Assembly (NCBI GenBank): GCA_029260135.1 | Contig: JAJDDV010000187.1 | Coordinates: 1-50,613, forward strand | Origin: Phycisphaerae bacterium | GTDB lineage: Bacteria; Planctomycetota; Phycisphaerae; UBA1845 | Direction: 5' to 3' | Length of the DNA stretch: 50,613 nucleotides | Shown here: one piece after another, positions 1 through 7,537 of the stretch | Layout: each line of letters opens with the position of its first letter | Position numbering within the stretch: the stretch's first letter is position 1 | The notes under the pieces: model-generated | Told to the model about the DNA's origin: nothing | What the model saw: the letters and a program-made list of their open reading frames with translations, nothing else | Database searches by the model: none | Made by a program: the position numbers and the translations under genes

Positions 1-193
1 TCACACCCTGCGAAAATTGTGAAACCGCGCTGATTTGTCAGGCCGTCGGCAGACCGCGACGCGAGACTGCCCTCGGCCGATCCGGTAGGATCGCTTGACC
101 CACAGGATCGCCTCGCGGCGATTCGGTTGCCGCGTGGTCACGCCGGTTTTGGATTCGCTGGACCGGACGTCACTTTTCCCAAGAGACAAGTAC

Positions 194-2110
194 ATGACAA
201 ACGGACACCCCAAAGGACTATACGTACTCTTCTTCACCGAGATGTGGGAACGTCTCGCCTTCTACCTCATGCTGGGCATTCTGGTTCTCTACGCTACCGA
301 CACCGAGCGAGGCGGACTCGGCCTCTCCGTCTCGATGGCCGCCGAGATCTACGGAACCTATCTCGCCTTTGTCTACTTCACGCCCTTCCTCGGCGGATTG
401 ATCGCCGACCGATACCTCGGCTACCGCCGCTCCGTTTTTATAGGCGGTCTCCTGATGGCGGCGGGGCTCTTTTGCCTTGGGATGCGAAACCTGAGCACCT
501 TCTACACCGGTCTGACGCTTCTTTGCATCGGAAACGGACTCTTCAAACCCAACATCTCGGCCATGGTGGGCAACCTCTATGAACCGGGCGATCCAAAACG
601 CGACACCGGGTTCAACATATTTTATATGGGCATCAACATCGGCGCCTGTCTCTCCGCTTTGCTCGCAGCGCCGCTAAGAAACGAATGGGATTTCAACGTC
701 GCCTTCATCGGGGCGGGCGTCGGTTTGCTCATCGGCGTCACCATCCTCTCGTTCAATTGGAAGAAACTCGAGAGAGCGGACCGACAACCTGAGGTCGATC
801 CGAATGACGTCAGTCTCGGAAAAATAGCCGCCGTGATTCTTTTTCCTGCAGCACTTTTTGGTGCGGGCGGCTATTTCATCGGCGACTACTTCGAAGCCAT
901 TAGCGGATCCATCGGTGCAGTCACTTTCGCCTTCATCGTCGGGATGATCCCGATCATTTTCTACTTCATCACGCTCGTGCTTAAAGCCGGCCCCGAAGAA
1001 AAGCCGGGGCTCGCTGCCCTCATCCCGGTCTACGTCGCAGGCGGCGCCTTCTTCATGATCCTCCATCTCAGCGGCGGGCTCATGACCTTCTTCACCGAGA
1101 ACAACACAGCCCGAAAAGGCGAATGGGTCCCAAGCGTCGTTCAACAATACTACTGCCAAAAGGCGATGCCATCCTATTACGGCAACGCCGATCCGCTGCT
1201 CCCAAGACCCCATGAAGACACGTTGCTCAAGGTGGAGGCCGGCACCGAGTCCATGTTCGGTCAAAAGAGAATCAGCGAAGAAGCGCTCGCCGACGTTCAG
1301 CTGCAATACCCGGACGTACGAATCATCGAAGCCAACGGCGATGGGTTTGACTCCGATTGGGGTTTCCTCACCTGCGGCGTCTATCAAAACGATCAGGTGA
1401 CCATCAAGGAGGAGACCGACGCTCACGGACTCACAACCGTCTCGGTCTCCGTCCCTGAAACCGCCAAGCCGTCCCGCGAAATCGTGTTGACACGCACGAT
1501 CGGCGCAGAGAACTTCCCCGTTCTACTCGTGTCCGAAGAAACGTATGACGACGTCTACAAAAAGGCCTCTCCGGCGCGAATGCCGAACGGTGAGTTCCTC
1601 GGCTTGGTCAATGCCGAGCTGATTGTCGGATTCCTCAATCCACTGTTTGTGGTTGCACTCACGCCGCTGGTCGTTGCATTCTTCATGTGGAGAGTACGGG
1701 GGGGCAAAGAGATCAGCACCGCGCGGAAGATCTTCTACGGCATGCTCATCACGTTCTTCTCGCTGCTGATCATGGCCGCCGCCGCCTACTCCGGTGAAGA
1801 CGGAGGGAGCAAGGTCTCGGTCATGTGGCTCGTCGTCTTCTACCTCGTCATCACGGTCGGAGAACTCTGCCTTTCGCCGATGGGACTCTCACTTGTGACC
1901 AAGCTCGCCCCCAAACGTCTCGTGGGCTTGATGATGGGTGGTTGGTTCCTCTCCACCTCCATCGGTAACAAGCTATCCGGGTTCATCAGCGGGCTCCCGG
2001 CTACGACCGTCATGTTCCTCGTACTCGGTGGAGCCATCTTCCTCGTCGCGATGTTCATCTTCGTTCTTCTGCCCACACTGGATCGCGCGATCAAAAAGTA
2101 CGGAGCCTGA
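194..2110 (+). CDS. POT/PTR-family proton-coupled peptide transporter with periplasmic insertion
   Basis: A 638-residue inner-membrane protein of the proton-dependent oligopeptide transporter family, expected to import di- or tripeptides with protons. The family ExxER motif is clear at residues 16-20 (FFTEMWERLAFY), and later helices carry VGELCLSPMGLSLVTKLAP, typical of helix 10. The first hydrophobic helices match bacterial POTs, but residues about 300-465 form a hydrophilic stretch between helices 7 and 8, which by POT topology faces the periplasm; normal members have a short loop there. The ATG at 194 is chosen because it starts just before the conserved N-terminus (NGHPKGLYVLFFTE) shared with the next gene; upstream in-frame codons would add 33 non-homologous residues. 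A weak AAGAGA lies upstream. It is followed by a strong terminator and a paralogue. Family confident; substrate inferred. Confidence 0.93.
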   Translation: MTNGHPKGLYVLFFTEMWERLAFYLMLGILVLYATDTERGGLGLSVSMAAEIYGTYLAFVYFTPFLGGLIADRYLGYRRSVFIGGLLMAAGLFCLGMRNLSTFYTGLTLLCIGNGLFKPNISAMVGNLYEPGDPKRDTGFNIFYMGINIGACLSALLAAPLRNEWDFNVAFIGAGVGLLIGVTILSFNWKKLERADRQPEVDPNDVSLGKIAAVILFPAALFGAGGYFIGDYFEAISGSIGAVTFAFIVGMIPIIFYFITLVLKAGPEEKPGLAALIPVYVAGGAFFMILHLSGGLMTFFTENNTARKGEWVPSVVQQYYCQKAMPSYYGNADPLLPRPHEDTLLKVEAGTESMFGQKRISEEALADVQLQYPDVRIIEANGDGFDSDWGFLTCGVYQNDQVTIKEETDAHGLTTVSVSVPETAKPSREIVLTRTIGAENFPVLLVSEETYDDVYKKASPARMPNGEFLGLVNAELIVGFLNPLFVVALTPLVVAFFMWRVRGGKEISTARKIFYGMLITFFSLLIMAAAAYSGEDGGSKVSVMWLVVFYLVITVGELCLSPMGLSLVTKLAPKRLVGLMMGGWFLSTSIGNKLSGFISGLPATTVMFLVLGGAIFLVAMFIFVLLPTLDRAIKKYGA

Positions 2111-2125
2111 CACACGGAATCGACC

Positions 2126-2164
2126 GGGGCGCAACCCACTTTGGTGAGTTGCGCCCCTTTTTTT
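2126..2164 (+). terminator. Intrinsic terminator between the two POT genes
   Basis: A perfect 10-bp stem (GGGGCGCAAC at 2126-2135 with GTTGCGCCCC at 2148-2157) continues inward, after one mismatch, with three more pairs. Seven T residues follow at 2158-2164. It lies 15 nt after the first POT stop and ends 16 nt before the start of the second. Confidence 0.92.
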
Positions 2165-2180
2165 GAATCGAGGACACATC

Positions 2181-4085
2181 GTGGCCAAACCCTCAAGCGG
2201 AACGATCTTCGGACATCCCAAGGGCCTCTACGTCCTCTTCTTCACCGAGCTATGGGAACGCTTCAGCTTCTACGGCATGAAGACGCTCCTGATGCTCTAC
2301 ATGATCAACCACTTCTTCTGGACGCAGGAAGACGCCTCCAGCCTGATGGGCACGTACGGAATGCTCGCCTACGGCCTGCCCGTCGTCGGCGGATTCCTGG
2401 CCGACCGGTTCCTCGGGCAGCGACGTGCGATCATCCTCGGCGCCATTCTTCTCTCGGCCGGTCACCTTTGCATGGTCTTCGAACCCCTGCCCTTCTTCTA
2501 CACCGCGCTTGGGCTCATTATCGCCGGCGTGGCCCTGCTCAAGCCCAACATCTCCACACAGGTCGGAGGCCTCTACGAACCCGGCGATCCTCGGCGCGAC
2601 GGTGCCTTCACGATCTTCTACATGGGGATCAACATCGGCGCCATCATCGGCCCATTGCTCTGTACCTGGCTGAAAGACAACTACGGCTGGCACTATGGTT
2701 TCGGCGCCGCAGGCGTGGGCATGTTCCTCGGCCTGATCGTCTACGTCATCGGCCAGCGCAAGCTCGTCGAGTTCAACCAGGATGCCCCCGCGGAGAAGCA
2801 ACCAGAGCCAACGCCCGAGCCCGACGTCGCGCTCGCCCGAAACGTTGACGCGCCCCACGTCGTGCGCGACCGGGTGATCGTGCTCTGTATCGTCTGTCTC
2901 TTCCAGATTCTCTTCTGGACCGCGTTCGAGCAAAGCCCCAACGCCATGCTCGTCTGGGCCGACAAGCACACGAACCTGCGACTCGCATCGAGCGAACCGC
3001 CGCCCGTCACCCTCGATGATGCATCCTCCGGCACGGAGGAAGAGCCGGGCATCGGCGCAGCGGCAGGTGCATGGTTCAGTGAACCGACCGTCAGCTCAGG
3101 CCATACACAGTCCTTCAACGGCATCTTCATCGTCACGATCGCACCCTTGATCGCGCTGATCTGGGTCTGGTTGGATCGCCGCGGACGACAGCCATCGACG
3201 CCCGCCAAGATGGTGCTGGGCCTCATAGCGATAACGATGGCGTTTGGCATTATGTGGCCCGCCGCCCAGCTTGAAGGCCGCGCATCCAACGCGCCACTGA
3301 CGAACCTGCCGACCGGTCTGCACGTCGACGAAGAGAACCGCGTCTACAGTGACGACCCGCGCGATGGCGATCGCGTTTACTATGGCGCTACCCGTCTGCA
3401 ATTCGACGGCGCAACCGGACAGCTGACGATGCAAGGCGTCTTCGTCGACCTCGATCGCATTCGAATTCTCGCCACCACCGCACCCAGAGACCTGGCCGCC
3501 GAAGTCGAGGCCTTTGTCGAATCCCTCGCCGACAAGGACTTCTCCGGTCAGCCGGCCACCATCACCCTTCAACACGCACCGCCCGGTCTGGCCGACGTCG
3601 AGATCAAGGAAAGCGAAGGGAATGACCCCAAGACGCTATTGACATGGGATGCACAGACGAAGACGCTGACCGCATTGGACAGAATTGGCGAGCGAACACA
3701 AACGGAGTTCATCGCCGCCGCCGCCGATCCCGCCTTCAAAATCGCGCTTGACGCCATCTACATCGAGTCCTCACGCTTCCGTGTGACCGTATGGTGGCTG
3801 ATCGGCTTCTACCTTCTTCTGACCGTCGGAGAGCTCTGCATCTCGCCCGTCGGCCTGTCGCTGGTCACCAAGCTCGCCCCGGCGAAGAACGTGGGCCTCT
3901 TCATGGGGCTTTGGTTCCTTGCGACGGCGATTTCCGAAAAAACGGCGCATGTGTTCGGCTCGTACTGGGGTAAGATGCCGCCCGATCAGTACTTCGTCAT
4001 CTTCGTCGTCATGTGCGCGATCGGCGCCGTCTTCATGGCGGTCCTGGTTCCCGCCATGACGCGAATGACGCACGGCGCCGATTGA
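2181..4085 (+). CDS. Second POT/PTR-family peptide transporter with a different periplasmic insertion
   Basis: A 634-residue paralogue of the preceding transporter, with the same N-terminal HPKGLYVLFFTELWERF block (ExxER motif) and the helix-10 signature VGELCISPVGLSLVTKLAP. Here the loop between helices 7 and 8 is about 50 residues, while a hydrophilic domain of about 165 residues (roughly 363-528) sits between helices 9 and 10, also expected to be periplasmic. The insert resembles no domain I recognise and is not obviously related to that of the upstream gene. The GTG at 2181 is chosen because AGGA lies at 2171-2174 with good spacing; a TTG at 2163 would overlap the terminator T-run. The gene begins 16 nt after an intrinsic terminator, so it depends on readthrough or on a promoter inside the upstream gene. 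Peptide uptake is inferred from the family. Confidence 0.92.
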   Translation: MAKPSSGTIFGHPKGLYVLFFTELWERFSFYGMKTLLMLYMINHFFWTQEDASSLMGTYGMLAYGLPVVGGFLADRFLGQRRAIILGAILLSAGHLCMVFEPLPFFYTALGLIIAGVALLKPNISTQVGGLYEPGDPRRDGAFTIFYMGINIGAIIGPLLCTWLKDNYGWHYGFGAAGVGMFLGLIVYVIGQRKLVEFNQDAPAEKQPEPTPEPDVALARNVDAPHVVRDRVIVLCIVCLFQILFWTAFEQSPNAMLVWADKHTNLRLASSEPPPVTLDDASSGTEEEPGIGAAAGAWFSEPTVSSGHTQSFNGIFIVTIAPLIALIWVWLDRRGRQPSTPAKMVLGLIAITMAFGIMWPAAQLEGRASNAPLTNLPTGLHVDEENRVYSDDPRDGDRVYYGATRLQFDGATGQLTMQGVFVDLDRIRILATTAPRDLAAEVEAFVESLADKDFSGQPATITLQHAPPGLADVEIKESEGNDPKTLLTWDAQTKTLTALDRIGERTQTEFIAAAADPAFKIALDAIYIESSRFRVTVWWLIGFYLLLTVGELCISPVGLSLVTKLAPAKNVGLFMGLWFLATAISEKTAHVFGSYWGKMPPDQYFVIFVVMCAIGAVFMAVLVPAMTRMTHGAD

Positions 4086-4132
4086 CCGCCGGCCGAAACG
4101 CAGTTGCCTGGTATTCTGTTTCAGAAGTCGCG

Positions 4133-4210
4133 CGACGGAGCGAGCAGCGTGCCATGCCAAAACCGACGGAGCGAGCAGGGTGCCATGCCCAAGCCGGAGG
4201 CGCGGGCATG
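4133..4210 (+). repeat. Direct repeat pair and palindrome upstream of polA
   Basis: Two 26-bp direct copies beginning CGACGGAGCGAGCAG and ending GTGCCATGCC (4133-4158 and 4164-4189) differ at one base and are spaced 31 bp apart. The second runs into an inverted repeat, CATGCCC (4084+100, i.e. 4184-4190) with GGGCATG (4204-4210), loop 13 nt. The 300-nt gap 4086-4385 holds this and no gene. It looks like a dispersed REP-like intergenic element; other genomic copies cannot be checked here. Confidence 0.7.
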
Positions 4211-4385
4211 CTCTGTAGGAGTGTGTTCAACATGGCCGCGCTGCGCTTGACCATGGCACCCAACCGATCGTCGTGGGACTCAGGGGAAACGGTACCAGGG
4301 CGTTGAGCGCTCCCGAGCCGCGGAAGAAATGGAATCCGACCTGTCGGGAGCCCGCGCGGCCATTCGAGAGCAGCGTACTTTACGA

Positions 4386-7100
4386 ATGTCCAAAACATTC
4401 TACATCCTCGACGGCTACTACCAGATCTACCGCGCCTTCTACGCACCCTTCCCCGAACTCAACAGCCCTTCCGGCGAACCGACCAAAGCCACCCACGTTT
4501 TCTGCCAGATGCTCCTCAATCTTCTGCGCGACCGCCGCCCCGACTATCTCGCCATGGCCATGGACGCCCCGGAAGAGACCATCTTCCGCAACGAACTCGA
4601 CGATCAATACAAAGCCAATCGCGATCCCGCGCCCGAGGCCCTGCATACCCAGGCCGATCGCATCCGCGAAATCGTCGAGACCCTCGGCATTCCGCTGCTT
4701 CACCTCGACGGCTTCGAGGCCGACGATCTGATGGCCACCGCGGCCGAGCGACTCAGAGATCAGGACGTCGAAGTCTACCTCGTCAGCCGCGATAAAGACC
4801 TCGAACAGCTCATCACCGACCGCGTCTTTCTCTTCGATGCGTCCAAGAACTTCGTCCTCGATGCCGACGCTCTCATGGAGAAGAAGGGCTACACACCCCA
4901 GCAGGCCGTCGAGATTCAGACCCTTACCGGCGACTCGACGGATAATATCCCGGGCGTTCCAGGAATTGGCCCGAAGACTGCCGTCAAGCTGATCAACCAA
5001 TATGGCAGCGCCCAAGGCGTTCTCGAAAACGCTGACAAGCTCACGCCCAAACAAAGCGAGCGCGTCAAAGCGTTCGTCGGCCAGCTTCCGATCACGCGCC
5101 AACTCGTAACGCTCCGCCGCGACGCGCCGATGGAACTTTCGCTCGAACCCTGCCGCACCGACAACCTCAAGTTTGCGGCCGCCCGTCCGATCTTCGAGCA
5201 GCTCGGCTTCAACCGACTCACGGAATTGCTCTCGGAATTCTCGGGCGATGATGAGTCAGCAGCACCCGCGACAGCGAAAGCCCCAAGCGCGCCACAGGCC
5301 GCCGACTATCACCTCATCGACGATTGTGACAAGCTCGACACTTTCGTAGCAGCCCTCTCCGCTCAGCCCGCCTTTGCCTTTGACACGGAAACCACAGGCC
5401 TGAACCCCGTCGCCGCGGACCTCGTCGGCCTGTCTTTCTCGTGGAAGCGTGGCGAAGCCTACTACCTGCCCGTGCGATCGATGCTCGGCAAGGTCCTCCC
5501 GCTCGATGACGTGGTCGCCCAGCTCAAATCCATCTTCGAAGACCCCGACGTCGCCAAGATCGGCCAGAACCTCAAGTACGACGTGCTCATGCTTCGCCAA
5601 GTGGGCATCGAGGTCAACGGTCTCGCATTCGACACCATGATCGCCGACTTCCTGCTCGATCCACTCGCCCGATCCCACTCGCTCGACGGCATGGCGAATC
5701 GCTTCTTTGGCCACGAGATGATCCCCATCGCCGAACTCATCGGCAAAGGCAAGAACCAGATCACCATCGACATGGTTGACCTCGAGCAGGTCTGTCATTA
5801 TGCGGCTGAAGACGCCGACTTCACCTGGCGAATCTATGAGATCCTCGCCCCGAAGATGTCCACAAGCCCAGTTCAGCCGCTCTTCCGCGACACCGAAATG
5901 CCGCTCATCGAGGTCCTCACCGAAATGGAGCACAACGGCACGGCCCTCGATGCCGACCTCCTTCGGTCGCTCGGAACCTCGATGGGTGAGCGTCTGGAAG
6001 AACTGACAAAGGAAGTACACGCGGCCGCCGGTCACGAGTTCAACATCGATTCGCCCAAGCAACTCTCCGTGGTGTTGTTCGATGAACAAGGCCTCGAAGT
6101 GATTCGCAAGACGAAGACCGGCCGCAGCACCGACGCCGATACGCTGACGACGCTGGCCGCAAAAACCGACAACCCAATCCCCAAGCTCATCCTCGCCTAT
6201 CGCGAACTCGCCAAGCTCAAGAGCACCTACGTCGACACGCTGCCGAAGATGGTGCTCAACCGGACCAGGCGACTTCACGCCTCGTTCGACCAGATCGGCG
6301 CGATCACAGGACGACTTTCGTCGAGCAGCCCGAACCTGCAAAACATCCCCATACGAACCGAAACAGGACGGCGCATTCGAGAGGCCTTCGTCGCGCAGGA
6401 TCCCGGCGACGTTCTCCTCGCCGCCGATTATTCGCAGGTCGAACTGCGCCTGCTCGCACACTTCTGCAAGGACCCCGCACTGATCGAGGCCTTCCGCAGC
6501 GGTGAGGACATTCACAGAACCGTCGCCGCACAGGTCAACGGCGTAAACATCGACGACGTGACACCGCAGCAGCGAAGCGCCGCCAAGGCCGTCAACTTCG
6601 GCATCATCTACGGCCAATCCGCGTTCGGGCTCGCGCGATCGCTGGGCATTCCCATGAACGACGCGAAGGCCTTCATCGACACCTACTTCGAGCGATTCCC
6701 CGAAATCCGCGCCTTTATCGACGAGTGCATTCGCTCCGCACGGGATCGTGGCTATGCCGAAACCGTTCTCGGCCGTCGCCGCCCGATCACCGAGCTCCAA
6801 TCCCGAAACCGCCAGGAAGTCGCGCTGGGCGAGCGCCTCGCCGTCAACACCGTTGTCCAAGGCTCCGCCGCGGACTTGATCAAGCTCGCCATGATCGACA
6901 TTCACCGCGCGTACAAAGCCGGCGAACACCAGGCCCGCATGATCATCCAGGTCCACGACGAACTCGTCTTCGAGCTCCCCGCGTCATGCCTCGAATCTGA
7001 CGCCGCGCTGATTCGCACCAAAATGCAATCCGCGATGGAACTGGACGTCCCACTCACCGTAGACATCGCGTCCGGACGAACCTGGGCGCAGGGCAAGTAA
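4386..7100 (+). CDS. polA: DNA polymerase I
   Basis: A 904-residue three-domain polymerase for Okazaki fragment maturation and repair. Residues 1-290 form the 5' nuclease (DGYYQIYRAFYA, EADDLMATAAE, SRDKDLEQL, LTGDSTDNIPGVPGIGPKTA). Residues about 310-500 are a 3'-5' exonuclease that looks active: D333 and E335 in DTETTGLN, then GQNLKYDVLML and YAAEDADF complete the DEDD set. The polymerase follows, with motif A DYSQVELR (D681), motif B KAVNFGIIYGQ (K734, F738) and motif C VHDELV (D858). Phe at the O-helix position is the usual type favouring dNTPs over ddNTPs. The ATG at 4386 is chosen because MSKTFYILDGYY aligns with the domain start; the in-frame ATG at 4329 would add 19 unlikely residues. 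No strong Shine-Dalgarno is visible. Single-gene unit by position. Confidence 0.98.
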   Translation: MSKTFYILDGYYQIYRAFYAPFPELNSPSGEPTKATHVFCQMLLNLLRDRRPDYLAMAMDAPEETIFRNELDDQYKANRDPAPEALHTQADRIREIVETLGIPLLHLDGFEADDLMATAAERLRDQDVEVYLVSRDKDLEQLITDRVFLFDASKNFVLDADALMEKKGYTPQQAVEIQTLTGDSTDNIPGVPGIGPKTAVKLINQYGSAQGVLENADKLTPKQSERVKAFVGQLPITRQLVTLRRDAPMELSLEPCRTDNLKFAAARPIFEQLGFNRLTELLSEFSGDDESAAPATAKAPSAPQAADYHLIDDCDKLDTFVAALSAQPAFAFDTETTGLNPVAADLVGLSFSWKRGEAYYLPVRSMLGKVLPLDDVVAQLKSIFEDPDVAKIGQNLKYDVLMLRQVGIEVNGLAFDTMIADFLLDPLARSHSLDGMANRFFGHEMIPIAELIGKGKNQITIDMVDLEQVCHYAAEDADFTWRIYEILAPKMSTSPVQPLFRDTEMPLIEVLTEMEHNGTALDADLLRSLGTSMGERLEELTKEVHAAAGHEFNIDSPKQLSVVLFDEQGLEVIRKTKTGRSTDADTLTTLAAKTDNPIPKLILAYRELAKLKSTYVDTLPKMVLNRTRRLHASFDQIGAITGRLSSSSPNLQNIPIRTETGRRIREAFVAQDPGDVLLAADYSQVELRLLAHFCKDPALIEAFRSGEDIHRTVAAQVNGVNIDDVTPQQRSAAKAVNFGIIYGQSAFGLARSLGIPMNDAKAFIDTYFERFPEIRAFIDECIRSARDRGYAETVLGRRRPITELQSRNRQEVALGERLAVNTVVQGSAADLIKLAMIDIHRAYKAGEHQARMIIQVHDELVFELPASCLESDAALIRTKMQSAMELDVPLTVDIASGRTWAQGK

Positions 7101-7537
7101 CCCCTCGACATTCCGGCCGACCCGAGCCGCGGGCTCAGCCCGCGCGATACTCCGATCGCCGAAGCGAGTCGCGGACGGAATGACACCCCATTTGCCGGGG
7201 CCCGCGCGGTGAAGCGACGAACGGTGTTGCGGCGTGGGGCAGATGGTCCTCCTGATCCGGGTGAATCTATGGCGCAGGAAGTCGAGCCGACCCTCGCTGC
7301 GCCTGGCGGATTGTCCAACAGGGTACGGTAACGCCATCCCCGAACCGTGGGCGGAATTCGACGGCGCGCGATCTCGTTCACAGGGGTGATCGAAGTCGCC
7401 GAACGCTCCACGCACAAAGGAGTGGGCCGGCATGCGACGCCGCACGCCGGCCCACGATGAGCCACGCTTCCAGTCTGCAGCCCCGGCCCCGGGAGGCATG
7501 CCCGGGACCGGAATGCCGCGCATCAGAGCCTTGCGTG
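7101..7537. other. Intergenic region with hairpins between polA and the protease gene
   Basis: This 437-nt stretch separates convergent genes and has no credible ORF. A short palindrome (CGCGGG at 7128-7133, CCCGCG at 7139-7144) without a T-run lies 27 nt after the polA stop and may end that transcript. A much stronger hairpin at 7422-7455 is described separately. Confidence 0.6.
7422..7455 (-). terminator. Strong hairpin, probable terminator of the protease gene
   Basis: A 15-bp stem with one mismatch (GTGGGCCGGC at 7422-7431 pairing with GCCGGCCCAC at 7446-7455, plus four inner pairs and a 4-nt loop). Read on the minus strand it lies about 80 nt after the protease stop and is followed by TCCTTTG rather than a clean T-run. 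A similar hairpin, with a similar following sequence, is found at 11240-11271. Confidence 0.6.

Noticed and set aside
674..1426. Long minus-strand frame opposite the first POT gene
   Set aside because: It is a shadow of the coding strand: no start signal, no domain, and the opposite frame is a clear transporter.
5256..6956. 566-codon minus-strand frame opposite polA
   Set aside because: Created by the high GC at third positions of polA; the product has no recognisable motif.
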